DNA of 64,000 nucleotides, taken from Steromphala cineraria. Taxonomy: Eukaryota > Mollusca > Gastropoda > Trochida > Trochidae. Positions within the stretch are counted from its first letter, which is position 1. The number at the start of each line of letters is the position of its first letter. Below, piece after piece: positions 22,872 through 32,759 of this stretch. The stretch spans positions 6,479,582 to 6,543,581 of the forward strand of contig OU744730.1 of the NCBI GenBank assembly GCA_916613615.1. The letters are read 5' to 3'. The notes below the pieces were generated by a model. That model did no database searches, had not been told where the DNA came from, and saw nothing but the letters and a program-made list of their open reading frames with translations. The position numbers and the translations under genes are program-made.

Positions 22872-25800
22872 TCACTGGTCTGGTCCCTCAGTCACCAGTA
22901 ACACCATCTCGGACACCGGCCTTGTCAGTTGTGTCACTTTACCATCCTTCGAGACACGTAGGAGGGCTTTACGGACTTTGTCATCCGCACTGGGGAACAC
23001 AGTCATGACCCGTGCCATGGGCCAGTGGTTTCTGTGTTCAGTCTTATCCTGTAAGAGAACTACATCGCCCTCACGAATGTTAGGTTTGTCAGAGGTCCAT
23101 TTCTGGCGAGTCTGTAAGGTGACAAGATACTCGTTTCGCCAGCGTCTCCAAAACATTTCAGCCAAGACCTGTACTTGCTTCCACTGGGATCGATACAGAT
23201 CTTTGAGGTCATACTGCGTTGTAGAACATGATACATGATCTGTCTTCTGAGTCAACAAGGTGGCTGGACTGAGCACTATGGGTTCCTCAGGGTCTGAGGA
23301 GACAGATACGAGAGGCCGTGCATTGATGATGGCACTGACCTCTGCCATGAGAGTCACAAGGATATCATGAGTCAGGTTCTTTAGATTAGTGTCCCTCATC
23401 ATGGAGTCAAGGATACGACGAGTGGTCCCGATCATCCTTTCCCACACTCCTCCCATGTGGGAAGAGTGGGGAGCATTGAACAGCCACTTGGATCCTGTGG
23501 TGTACAAGTGTTTTGCTACCATTCCATCCTCAACATTGATTGCAGTTATCTGAAGGTCATCTGTTGCACCAATGAAATTGGTACCCCGATCTGATCTGAA
23601 GATCTGTACTTTACCTCTAATGGATTCAAGACGTTTTAAGGCATTTATGAAGGCAGACGAAGTCATATCTTCCACCACTTCAATGTGCACAGCTCTTGAT
23701 GAGAGACAAGTGAACATGATGGCCCATCTCTTGCTCTGTGCCGATCCACCTCTCGTTCGTCGAGTCACAATAGTCCACGGCCCAAACGTATCCACGCCAA
23801 CGTTGGTGAATGGGGGGCTTGGTTCAATACGATCAACAGGTAGATCCGCCATTTTTGGAGTCTCCTGTCTACCTCGGAGTTTACGACACGTCACACACTT
23901 ATGGATCACTGAGGATATCAACCGTTTGGCTCCCGTGATCCACAGTCCTGCAGATCGAACAGCACCCTCAGTGAAATGTCGACCTTGATGAGCTACCCTT
24001 TCATGATGGTGTCGAACAAGAAGAATAGCTGCATGACTCTTTCCTGAAACTATGATGGGGTTCTTGAAGCCTATCTCCTGGTTAGCGTGTTTCAGTCTGC
24101 CGCCAACCCGCAAAATGTTCTCAGTATCGAGGTAGGGATCAAGATTGAGGATCTTGCTATCCAAAGGAAGAGGTTTGTTTTCCATGCATGCCTTGATTTC
24201 CCTAGTGTATGTCTCATGCTGTACCTGACGAAGAAGGAAGGTTTCAACCTCCTTGTAGGAATCTACACCGTTTTCCACTGGTGATGGAGATGTAAGTCTT
24301 TTGGCAAACTGTTTCAGCCTTGCAAAGGCCAGGACCATCCTATTCCAAGATGAGAATCGTTGCAAACGATGTTCACCAAGTAGTGCAGAGGACTTTACTT
24401 CTGTCACAAGTGTCACTTTCTCTGTACGAATTTCTTGATCAGTGTCTGGGTCAGACAGTGGATACTCACAAGTGTCATGTGATGCATTTTCCGTGAGAAA
24501 CTTGGTGGGCCCAAGTAACCAGGGATTAGCCTTTGTTGGTGAAGTGTGAGACGCCCGTGTCCCATGGTCAGCTGGATTCAAGTCTGTGGGAACGTAGTTC
24601 CATTGCTCTGGTTTCGATGACTTATGGATTCTCTCCACTCTGTTTGCTACATATATGTAGAACCGTCTTTTTTTATTGTGGATATATCCCAAGACCACTC
24701 GGCTGTCTGTATGAAAGTGGAAGCAGTCAAGTGGAATGTCCAGCTGCTCTGACACTAGTTCAGCTATCTCCACAGCCAGTACGGCAGCACATAACTCCAG
24801 TCGTGGAATCGTGTGCCCGTGGGTCGGAGCAATCTTTGCTTTTCCTAGGATGAATCCAAGGTTTGCTGAGTCTGATCTTCTCATGTAAGCCACAGCAGCG
24901 ATTGCTTTTTCTGAAGCGTCAGAAAATACATGAACCTCCTTTGGTCCACTGTTGTTTATCCCTGACATATACATCCGCGGTACTCTAAGTGTTTCTAACT
25001 GTCCTAAACGATCTTTCCATGCTTTCCATTCAGGCTCACGTTCTGGAGGTAGAGGCTCATCCCAGTCCTTTGATCCTGAGATCAGTTCCCGAAGCAGGAT
25101 TTTTCCTTGGATGGTTATGGGGGCTGCGAATCCGAGAGGATCATAAACACTGTTTACCGTGGATAGGATACCTCGTTTGGTGTAAGGTTTCTCTGTTGTG
25201 GACACAATGAACATAAAAGAGTCAGTGCAGAGGTCCCATCCAACACCAAGACTTCTCTGAATAGGAAGTGACTGAAAGTCCAAGTCTAAGTCCTTCAGAT
25301 CCTTTGCACGATCGTCCTGAGGAAAGGATTCCATCACCTGTGAACTATTAGAAGCAATTTTGCACAACCGGAGGTTCCCATGCTCCTTCAGAGCATTCTG
25401 TGTTCTTTGCAAGAGATCAACTGCTTCATTCTCTGTAGGTACAGACTGTAGACCATCGTCGACATAGAAGTTGTTGTCAACAAAATGCTTCATATCACTA
25501 CCATATGCTGCTTCTCCTGACTGAGCAGCTTTTCTGAGACCGTATGTTGCGACTGCTGGTGATGATGTATTCCCAAATACATGGACACACATTCTATAGT
25601 CAATCAAGTCTTTACTTGGATCATTATCACGATACCACAGGAAGCGGAGAAAGTCCCGGTGACGTTCGGTGACTCGAAAGCAGAAGAACATCTGTTGGAT
25701 ATCAGCAGTGATTGCAACAGGTTCTTCTCTAAACCTGAGGAGTATCCCTAGGAGACTATTGCATGAGTCAGGTCCTTGTAGGAGCACACTGTTGAGGGAC

Positions 25801-27431
25801 AATCCTTCATGCTGTGCTGAGGAGTCAAACACTACCCTCACTTGACCGGGCTTTTGAGGGTGGTACACGCCAAATATAGGCAAGTACCAGCATTCCTGAT
25901 CTTTCTGTAGTGGTGGAGCAACTTCTGCGTGTTTGTTGTCTAGAGCCTTCTTCATAAAGTCTGTGAAGTGTTCTCTTTTCACCGGATCCCGTTTCAAGGC
26001 TCGATCCAAGGTATGGGCTCTCTTCATGGCCTGTGAACGGTTGTTTGAGAGATCTGGTCTAGGCTCTCGAAAAGGTAATGGGGAAGTCCAATTGCCTTCA
26101 GAGTTCTGATACATTTCAGAGTCCATGATATGAAGAAAGGTTTTGTCTTCAGGAGACATTCCAATCTTGTTGTCATCCTTTGTAACCGTGAACAGTTCCT
26201 TTCCTAGGCAGTCACTCTGAGATCTTTCCTTCACAGTAAAGTTGTTTGGACAGGGTGAGAATAAAGATGTCCGTCCATCATGTAGTAGGTAAGTCTTGTT
26301 CACATGTACACTGTTTGGAGGATGTACTTTCCCTAAACACATTTCACCAATAACCACCCAGCCCAGTGGAAGCCTTTGCGCATAGGGAGACGAAGGGGGT
26401 CCAATTCGTTGGTCAAGCACATGGTGTGCTTCAATAAGGTCTCTGCCAATTAACAGTAAGATCTCCGCATCTTCCTGCAAAGGAGGTATGAGTCCTGCAA
26501 TGTCAGATAGGTGTGGGTGATAGCTAACAACATCGGGTGTTGGTATTTCCTCTCTGAAATCTGGTAGATCCGAACATTCAATCAGTGTTGGAAGCTGGAA
26601 TCTAGCTAATCCATCCAGGGATTCTACAACAAATCCACTGGCTCTTCTACCGGACATGTTGGTCTGGCCTGAGCATGATGACAGCACATAAGGAATGTTG
26701 TTCCCATGAATACCCATCACATCAAAGAATTCACTCTTGACCAGCGTTGTGTTACTTTGATCGTCAATGATCGCATAAACTTTCATGTTCTTTTCTGGTT
26801 GTTCACTTGGATAGATGTTCACCAAAACAGTTTTGGCACATGATTTCCCGATAAAGGTGCCATTACAGACTTGTGTGCACTTAGTCTGTACGGGTTGTTC
26901 TGGTGGTGGTTTTCTTTCAGAGTCTCTAGACTCCCCGCCATGGTTCTGCGCACCCTGACTGTCCTGTCTATTAGTAGTCCAAGTGTTACTATGCAAGGCA
27001 GAGAGGTGACGAGTATTTCCACACTCACTACATTTCACAACAGTTTTACAATCAGAAGCCTGATGAGCTGTTGAAGCACAACCTCTAAAACAAATCCACC
27101 ACTTCTTCAGTAGCTCTATTCTCTCACCATAAGGCTTAGCACGGAACGTTTTACAGTCCTTCAGAGAATGACGAGTCTTGTGAAGAGGACATCGTTCTGG
27201 ATCGTGGTCCTGTTGTGCACTGGATACATCATCCTTGCTGGCTGTAACCTCGGTTTTTCTGTTCAACACATAGTTCCTTGATGAAGGATACTTCTGTCCA
27301 CTTTCTTTTCTTGGGGCAACATGACTTTGACCTTGGCATTGACCCTCATACAAAAAGCTAGGATCATTTTTTATTTTTACTAATGTCACTAATGAAGTCC
27401 ACGAAAACGTGAAATGGAGGATATGGAACAC
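22872..27431 (-). CDS. pol: BEL/Pao pol polyprotein (zinc knuckles, protease, RT, RNase H, integrase)
   Basis: 1519 codons, uninterrupted. In order: BEL-type zinc knuckles with Cys81-Cys93, Cys114-Cys128 and Cys134-Cys137; aspartic protease at Asp223 (IIDDQSNTT); RT with Asp577 (ITADIQQ) and YVDD at 656-659; RNase H with Asp838, Glu879 and Asp909; integrase zinc domain (His1141-1148, Cys1179, Cys1182) and catalytic triad Asp1214, Asp1281, Glu1331; then a C-terminal region about 1415-1510 like DUF5641 (WRRWRNEYL). The protein would copy the element's RNA and insert the DNA. The upstream part overlaps gag by 68 bp in another frame, so the listed Met is probably not a true start; it should be made as a fusion with gag. 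No catalytic residue is missing. Confidence 0.95.
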   Translation of the reverse strand: MFHILHFTFSWTSLVTLVKIKNDPSFLYEGQCQGQSHVAPRKESGQKYPSSRNYVLNRKTEVTASKDDVSSAQQDHDPERCPLHKTRHSLKDCKTFRAKPYGERIELLKKWWICFRGCASTAHQASDCKTVVKCSECGNTRHLSALHSNTWTTNRQDSQGAQNHGGESRDSERKPPPEQPVQTKCTQVCNGTFIGKSCAKTVLVNIYPSEQPEKNMKVYAIIDDQSNTTLVKSEFFDVMGIHGNNIPYVLSSCSGQTNMSGRRASGFVVESLDGLARFQLPTLIECSDLPDFREEIPTPDVVSYHPHLSDIAGLIPPLQEDAEILLLIGRDLIEAHHVLDQRIGPPSSPYAQRLPLGWVVIGEMCLGKVHPPNSVHVNKTYLLHDGRTSLFSPCPNNFTVKERSQSDCLGKELFTVTKDDNKIGMSPEDKTFLHIMDSEMYQNSEGNWTSPLPFREPRPDLSNNRSQAMKRAHTLDRALKRDPVKREHFTDFMKKALDNKHAEVAPPLQKDQECWYLPIFGVYHPQKPGQVRVVFDSSAQHEGLSLNSVLLQGPDSCNSLLGILLRFREEPVAITADIQQMFFCFRVTERHRDFLRFLWYRDNDPSKDLIDYRMCVHVFGNTSSPAVATYGLRKAAQSGEAAYGSDMKHFVDNNFYVDDGLQSVPTENEAVDLLQRTQNALKEHGNLRLCKIASNSSQVMESFPQDDRAKDLKDLDLDFQSLPIQRSLGVGWDLCTDSFMFIVSTTEKPYTKRGILSTVNSVYDPLGFAAPITIQGKILLRELISGSKDWDEPLPPEREPEWKAWKDRLGQLETLRVPRMYMSGINNSGPKEVHVFSDASEKAIAAVAYMRRSDSANLGFILGKAKIAPTHGHTIPRLELCAAVLAVEIAELVSEQLDIPLDCFHFHTDSRVVLGYIHNKKRRFYIYVANRVERIHKSSKPEQWNYVPTDLNPADHGTRASHTSPTKANPWLLGPTKFLTENASHDTCEYPLSDPDTDQEIRTEKVTLVTEVKSSALLGEHRLQRFSSWNRMVLAFARLKQFAKRLTSPSPVENGVDSYKEVETFLLRQVQHETYTREIKACMENKPLPLDSKILNLDPYLDTENILRVGGRLKHANQEIGFKNPIIVSGKSHAAILLVRHHHERVAHQGRHFTEGAVRSAGLWITGAKRLISSVIHKCVTCRKLRGRQETPKMADLPVDRIEPSPPFTNVGVDTFGPWTIVTRRTRGGSAQSKRWAIMFTCLSSRAVHIEVVEDMTSSAFINALKRLESIRGKVQIFRSDRGTNFIGATDDLQITAINVEDGMVAKHLYTTGSKWLFNAPHSSHMGGVWERMIGTTRRILDSMMRDTNLKNLTHDILVTLMAEVSAIINARPLVSVSSDPEEPIVLSPATLLTQKTDHVSCSTTQYDLKDLYRSQWKQVQVLAEMFWRRWRNEYLVTLQTRQKWTSDKPNIREGDVVLLQDKTEHRNHWPMARVMTVFPSADDKVRKALLRVSKDGKVTQLTRPVSEMVLLVTEGPDQ

Positions 27432-28977
27432 TGTTCTGTCTTTTGTACCTTACAGCATGTGTCGTCCATTTCTCCTGGATGCCATAAGGGAGTTTACTTA
27501 CTATCGGGGAAACACCTGACGATGTGTCAAAGTAAGCAAGCAGGGCACTGTACATATCCTGTTGTTTGATGGCTTCTATTTCGGAAAGCAGATCTGATAA
27601 TTCATAGAGTTTCTTGTTGTCTCTCTGTGATAACTTTGGAAAGCTTGAAAGCCTGGTTTTCAATGATGCCTCTACAAGTTCAGGACTACCATATCTTTCG
27701 TTGAGGCGATCCCAGATTTGCTGTAATCCTCTGACTGGGTTGTGAACATTGGCCTGTCTCAATCTCTGAGCATGTCGCGCAGACTCGGGACCCAGCCATT
27801 TCACCAATAAGTCCATCTCTTCAGTAGAACTTACACCAAGTTCCACCATAACACTCTGAAAGCTTGCTTTCCATATGCAGTAGGACTCTGGAAGGTCGTC
27901 ATAGTTGTTGAGGCGTGATAAAACAAGTTCTTTCTTTAACAGAAACTTTGACAGTTCAGTTGTGATGGGATTTTCACCTTGGTTCAAGGGAGCACTTCTG
28001 TTGTTGAGTGTAGAAGGTAGTTGTTGGTCATGCAAAGCCTGCATGTTGATGGCCTTATTCTGATGATCACCTGTTCCTAAATTGATATCATCCTTTTTCA
28101 GCTCTGTTTCAGTGGGGTTTGGATCAAGCCCTTTAACATAGAGTTTGGTTAGTTCTTCAGAGGAGATTTGAGGAAGATCTTTGAGGTTAGATAACTTTGG
28201 TACATTTGTGTCCTCTAATTCAGCTGCTAAAGCCATACACTCTGCCTGAGCAGCAGCTGCTTCTTTCTGTATCTTCAATAGTCCAAGAGCTGTCTCCATA
28301 TCCGCTTTACTTCGAGCAGTCTGGGCTACTAGCTGTTGCTGACGTTCCTCCATGAGGGCACAACTTTTTCTCATCTCAGCTTCCTTTTCTGCAAACTGAA
28401 GAGCTGCTATTGCTGCCTCTGCCTTAGCACGTTTCCTGGCCAAAATTGAACTATGTGATGATGACGTTTTCCCACTTAACCTGTCACTGTTCTTTGATGA
28501 AACACATGATTTACGAGCTGACAACTCCAACTGCTTCTGTACTCTGTTCTGTATCATGACTGAAGTTGTCTCCACTTGTTGTCGTAGCTGAGCAACTTTC
28601 TGATGATTGGATTCAATTTCATGTTTAAATTCTGGAAGATTACTTCTACACAAAAAGTCATCATAGCCAGAAGCTGTAGTAACAAATCTGTCAAAAACAA
28701 TTGCAAGTTTCTTTTCATATTCATGAAGTTCTCTTATACCATCACCACAAGTGTCGCATGCTGACAAAAAGTCTTTAACAGCATCAAATGAGTTCTCAAG
28801 TTTTAACTGATGATCCTTTAATTGTGACAATTTTAACTCTTTGCCCTTCTCAGTTAGCTTTCTTTCTCTTTTAGAACCTTCCCCTTCTGTGTTTTCTCCG
28901 TTTTCATGATTTTCACCAATTTCGCTAACATAGTCAGGTTTAGTAACTGTCTCTTGATCACTTTCTCTTTCTGACAT
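27364..28977 (-). CDS. gag: BEL/Pao gag
   Basis: 537 codons starting at 28977. The N-terminal third is charged and predicted coiled-coil (EKKLAIVFDRF, QLRQQVETTSVM, a long Ala/Glu/Lys helix around residues 190-250). Residues from about 345 onward form a DUF1759-type capsid domain (LPESYCIWKASFQSVM, LNERYGSPELVEASL, LPYGIQEKWTTHAVRY). The frame ends in an A-rich stretch at 27364-27385 where the pol frame takes over, offset by one nucleotide. In many BEL/Pao elements gag and pol are a single frame, so this is either a frameshift signal or a homopolymer length change (six T on the plus strand at 27367-27372). Confidence 0.92.
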   Translation of the reverse strand: MSERESDQETVTKPDYVSEIGENHENGENTEGEGSKRERKLTEKGKELKLSQLKDHQLKLENSFDAVKDFLSACDTCGDGIRELHEYEKKLAIVFDRFVTTASGYDDFLCRSNLPEFKHEIESNHQKVAQLRQQVETTSVMIQNRVQKQLELSARKSCVSSKNSDRLSGKTSSSHSSILARKRAKAEAAIAALQFAEKEAEMRKSCALMEERQQQLVAQTARSKADMETALGLLKIQKEAAAAQAECMALAAELEDTNVPKLSNLKDLPQISSEELTKLYVKGLDPNPTETELKKDDINLGTGDHQNKAINMQALHDQQLPSTLNNRSAPLNQGENPITTELSKFLLKKELVLSRLNNYDDLPESYCIWKASFQSVMVELGVSSTEEMDLLVKWLGPESARHAQRLRQANVHNPVRGLQQIWDRLNERYGSPELVEASLKTRLSSFPKLSQRDNKKLYELSDLLSEIEAIKQQDMYSALLAYFDTSSGVSPIVSKLPYGIQEKWTTHAVRYKRQNSVPYPPFHVFVDFISDISKNKK

Positions 28978-29302
28978 TTTGTTGTTAATTATTGTGACCT
29001 TGTCGGCGTGCCATAAAACTCGACAAAATCAGCGAGCAACAGTGTCCATGTTTATGATTTTGACCTTATTGGCGTGCCATAAAACATTAATTACTCGGCG
29101 AGGGAAAGTGTACGTTGCTAACTGATTACAAAACAATAAGTGGTGACACAAAGTTCATTTGGCAATTGTCCGATATGAGAATAATGCGGTTGTAAACAAA
29201 CCAATCCATAATGAAGCTGTAGAACTTCGCTTTTCAATCCGTGTAACGGCGTGTTTGTATCGGCGATACGCTAACTTTGCAGTCAAGTTTGAGTCCTTTT
29301 AC
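28978..29302 (-). other. BEL/Pao 5' leader with 66-bp tandem duplication
   Basis: Between the 5' LTR and gag. The stretch tgacctt..ggcgtgccataaaac occurs at 28995-29019 and 29061-29085, 66 bp apart, with partial similarity continuing behind each. Such a region would hold the primer-binding site and packaging signal; no tRNA-complementary TGG start was recognised beside the LTR. Confidence 0.7.
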
Positions 29303-29566
29303 TGTTATGTCTCGCTCAATGGTTGAAAGAGCTCACATACAGCTAAACCTTCTGTAATTAATCACACGAGACAAGTTCCTGGGAAGCTTATATTCGCTGA
29401 AAATTACATTTCTTGAATTGGTAAAAGGACTGTGGTTTGACCCAGTTCCGGTAAACAAGCATGCTTTTTATATCTTTTTAACTCCTCGTAGGAGAGCATA
29501 AATTGAAGCGTCATAAAATCACTGGGGCAGAGTTACATTACGATATTGTTACCTTGTAACATTACA
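29303..29566 (-). repeat. BEL/Pao 5' LTR
   Basis: 264 bp, reads identical to the 3' LTR. On the minus strand it contains a TATA-like stretch (reverse complement of cttttTATA at about 29464-29472), a likely core promoter for the element. Confidence 0.93.
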
Positions 29567-29571
29567 GTGAG

Positions 29572-29640
29572 AATATGTGATAATAATGAGCAACCGGAAA
29601 GATGTCTCGTACGACTGTATGAAAAGTACATGTCACTCAG
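29572..29640 (+). pseudogene. DUF3504 gene, exon 2, 3' half
   Basis: Continues the interrupted exon in frame: after the shared gtgag it reads ICDNNEQPERCLVRLYEKYMSL, matching the family's NPERC-VRLY motif. Ends at a strong donor, ctcag/gtaaag, at 29640/29641, phase 2. Confidence 0.85.
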
Positions 29641-30140
29641 GTAAAGTTGTTTCACTTTTAAGAAAGTCAAATTTGTTAAAACAGCAGAGCTTACATTGCC
29701 GAATTAATGAGTTTCGGCGAAAGAGTCAGCTCATGTTTTGCTATAAACCAGTTTGATGAACATACTCAAATTTCGGTATTAAGATAATGCATGTCTACAT
29801 CCGGAATACGACAAGTAATATATTTGTCTTCACATTCAATTTGTAAGTGAATTTCATATATGTTTAAACGAATATTTAATGCTTTTTTGCATTGTATCAC
29901 TTATAACGTAATGCATGTAGTTATAGAGTGTTGATGCGTTTTATGTATCTATAACACACTAAAACGATGGTATCGTTATGCATTTAATGTAAAGAATGTC
30001 TTTCAAGTGACAAAGTTAGTTTCTGTTGGTATTTTCCTTTTAATCGCAGTTATAAATGAATCGCCTATCGTGTAGATGATAATATCCTATAAAACTTTTT
30101 CCTTCTATTCTGTTATAAAATCGATAAATATTATTTTTAG

Positions 30141-30409
30141 GCCCAAAACAGGAAAATGTCAAGCAAGCATTCTATCTGCGGCCACTTCAATACGCCAAGG
30201 ACAACGTGTGGTTTGCTGATGCCGCTGTTGGTATACACCCCCTCAGATCAACCGTAGCGAAGCTCTGCAAGAAGGCAGGATTCGACGGTTTTTTTACCAA
30301 CCATTCTCTGAGGGCAACGGCGGCAACAAGACTCTACGATTCTGGACTCGACGAACAACTCATTGCTGAACGCACGGGTCACAGATCTCTCGCTATCAGG
30401 AGCTACAAG
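30141..30409 (+). pseudogene. DUF3504 gene, exon 3, catalytic tyrosine-recombinase block
   Basis: Acceptor ttatttttag ends at 30140. The catalytic frame reads FYLRPLQYAKDNVWFADA, GIHPLRSTVAKLCKKAG, then TNHSLRATAATRLYDSG (HxxR motif), ERTGHRS and IRSYK with the candidate nucleophile Tyr. The donor aag/gtagta at 30409/30410 is phase 0. The phase-2 end of exon 2 does not enter this frame; one base too many lies between the acceptor and about 30155, most simply an extra A in the aaaa run at 30145-30148. So this exon carries a second frameshift unless splicing differs. Confidence 0.8.
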
Positions 30410-30659
30410 GTAGTAATATGTTACAGATGCATTTTCAAGAGGTTTGCATAGTGTTCGAACTAATTACCATTAAAATCTTGCACTTTTAGTATGTGTTATG
30501 AAAATAAGCAGTGCGAAAAGTTAAAATAACGATAATGTGAATGTTGAAACCTGTCTGTTATTATCTAAATATAAGTTGAAGTTATAAAACACGACGTAAC
30601 AAAACATTGTGTATACTATGCATAAACATATTTTAAATATTTAAAACTCAATTTTATAG

Positions 30660-30875
30660 AGAACATCTTCGGAGATGGTGGATCGTGTAAGCGATGTGAT
30701 CCGGGGGAAGACGTCGCGCGTGTCCGCCACAGTGACTGGGCCGGCCACTGCCACCGAGACAACTACAGACACACCCTGTGCTTCGCCTGCTGTGAAGGCA
30801 ACGTCGAGCGCGTCTTCAAACAGGAACATCAAACTTGATTTGGCCGATGGGACTGTTGTTTCACTCTCATTCTAA
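30660..30875 (+). pseudogene. DUF3504 gene, exon 4 and stop
   Basis: Acceptor ttttatag ends at 30659. In phase 0 from exon 3 it reads RTSSEMVDRVSDVIRG, the family's usual segment after the catalytic Tyr, then a Ser/Thr/Ala-rich tail and a final LDLADGTVVSLSF. Stop taa at 30873-30875, overlapping an aataaa poly(A) signal at 30875-30880. Confidence 0.8.
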
Positions 30876-30880
30876 ATAAA

Positions 30881-32540
30881 AATTTTGAACAATTGTTTTG
30901 TCTTATTCTTATAGAGAAAATGTTTTTTATATGCAACAGTGGTTAATTGAAATGAAAATCTAAAGATTTGGTTGCGTTTGCGTGATCTGTTTAGAACAAC
31001 TACACACACTACTATTGGAGGATGAACATTACATAGATACTAATGGAGGGTAGAGAGACAATATGTCAGCTATTGGAGGGAGCTAAACTATCGTATCATG
31101 GGGTGATGAAACTAATGTTTACACAACTTTGCTTTAAGATATTTTATGTAACACAGACAGACCTTATTATTCAAAAAAGGGGTAAGACATCTTACTTGTG
31201 CAGACCACTAACAAACCTGTTAATCAGTCAAATAACCTCAAACAACATCATGTAAGATATCTCATTTGGGCAAACCAGGAAAAACGTCTCTCGCATCATA
31301 AGTCAATACTTGTAGACTTGTTTTGGCTGCATCTGATAGAAAATGTAATTGACCGATCACAAAATAAATCAACCACTTGCCTTCTTTGCATTACACAATT
31401 ACGGTAACAAATAAATCACTAGAGTTTAGTAAGTCAATTTGTTTTGTTTTAATAACTCTGAACCCATGGATGTTTCTTATTTATTACCTTTATTTTATTA
31501 CCTTTAATGACCTTTTATTAGTATTATTATCATTATTAGTATTACTATCAAGTGCCATAAGGCTTGTGTATCGTGTATTGTATAATTGTACTTTAAATTT
31601 AATGCTGGACAAAATAATTTTGCTTTTATGTGGCAGAGATGTATAAGTCGCATAAGTCTATGCTTAGTAAAATATATCTTGCTTACCTTTTATAATTGTT
31701 TAATCATAATGTAAAATGATTACAAAACTACATAGATTATATTATTTGAGTGTCAATGACATAATATCTTAACGACACTCGTGCCTTAATATTACTCCAA
31801 TAAGTGAAGACATTTAATGACATGTACATTTTTGTATTCTGCAATCATAACAAACATATTTAGTTTTGACGTTTTATGTAACTGTTATTTTATGTGATTT
31901 TAAGCTACTCTACTCTAAATGTTTCTATGAGTTAGTTGATCCTGTGTGACTTCCTCGCGACACAAACTTAATCATTGTATTTCTTTCATTTAACAAAAGG
32001 GGTGACAAATGCAGGATGTTTGTTTCATGTTTTCTGCACGTTTTTAAATGTTTCACTTAAATTAATTAATTTATAATTTAAGGAAATGCTTTTTGAATTA
32101 TCAAGTGTATATATCTTCATCTGTAACTGCATGTTCGAATTATGGATATAGTTAAGATCTACAGATGTCATAGTTAAAACGCCTATCATCTCTGTACTTC
32201 TTTAACATACTTTTATTAACTGGTGAGATGAAATAGCTGTCTAACGGTATTTAAACTGATGAAATACAGGACATATATTTGCAATCTGAAATTCAAATTC
32301 GTATATGATGTAGTATGTGTGCACCAATTTAACCCAATGTAAATAGTTTTTACAACATGAACAGGAGTGGTCTGAGAGCTGAAAATCCCTTCCCACCGTC
32401 TCTCGTATTGAAGTATAATTTTCATGGATGTGATCACTACGTACAGTGTGTGAAATTATCTAACTATTTATTAATGTATGCTCTTCCTCGTGTGACTAAA
32501 AGTTCCTTGGTATTCCGGTCCACTTTTTCAAAAACTCTAC
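30881..32540. other. AT-rich stretch with a third relic of a duplicated block
   Basis: About 31325-31440 resembles 17335-17470 and 36790-36930 (gcatctgataga.aatgtaattga, aaataaatcaaccacttg, ttacacaatta). The rest has no supported gene. Confidence 0.45.
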
Positions 32541-32557
32541 GTACAGTATGTTAATTA

Positions 32558-32670
32558 CCAAAATATTTATTCATATGATCTTCGTCATGTGAATAACCAA
32601 AATATTGATTCATATGATCTTCCTCGTGTGAATAAACAAATATTTATTCATATGATTTTCTTCATAACTG
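32558..32670. repeat. 39-bp minisatellite, about three units
   Basis: The unit ccaaaatatttattcatatg followed by atcttcgtcatgtgaataa starts at 32558, 32597 and about 32636. A more diverged related unit lies at about 32459. Confidence 0.75.
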
Positions 32671-32759
32671 TCGAATCATTCCCTAGAACAACTCCATGTT
32701 TTGATTTGCATGTTAGTCCAACGTATGCTCAAGTCCTGTTCATAGTGTCAAAAAGTTTG

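Larger units (their letters stand above)
22457..29566 (-). mobile_element. BEL/Pao LTR retrotransposon, structurally intact
   Basis: Two 264-bp LTRs (22457-22720 and 29303-29566) begin tgttatg and end attaca in plus-strand reading and look identical base for base. The element is flanked by a 5-bp direct repeat gtgag (22452-22456 and 29567-29571), the usual BEL length. On the minus strand it carries gag then pol with protease, RT, RNase H and integrase in BEL order, plus a C-terminal DUF5641-like region. All catalytic motifs are present. The only coding irregularity is a one-nucleotide frame change between gag and pol. A short purine run precedes the 3' LTR. No primer-binding site starting TGG was recognised after the 5' LTR. 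It sits inside exon 2 of the DUF3504 gene. Confidence 0.96.

Noticed and set aside
22855..25210. Several plus-strand frames, the longest 127 to 138 codons
   Set aside because: They are antisense shadows of the 1519-codon BEL/Pao pol frame and have no recognisable motif.
29280..29302. Primer-binding site beside the BEL 5' LTR
   Set aside because: No TGG start or recognisable tRNA 3' complement, so not annotated.
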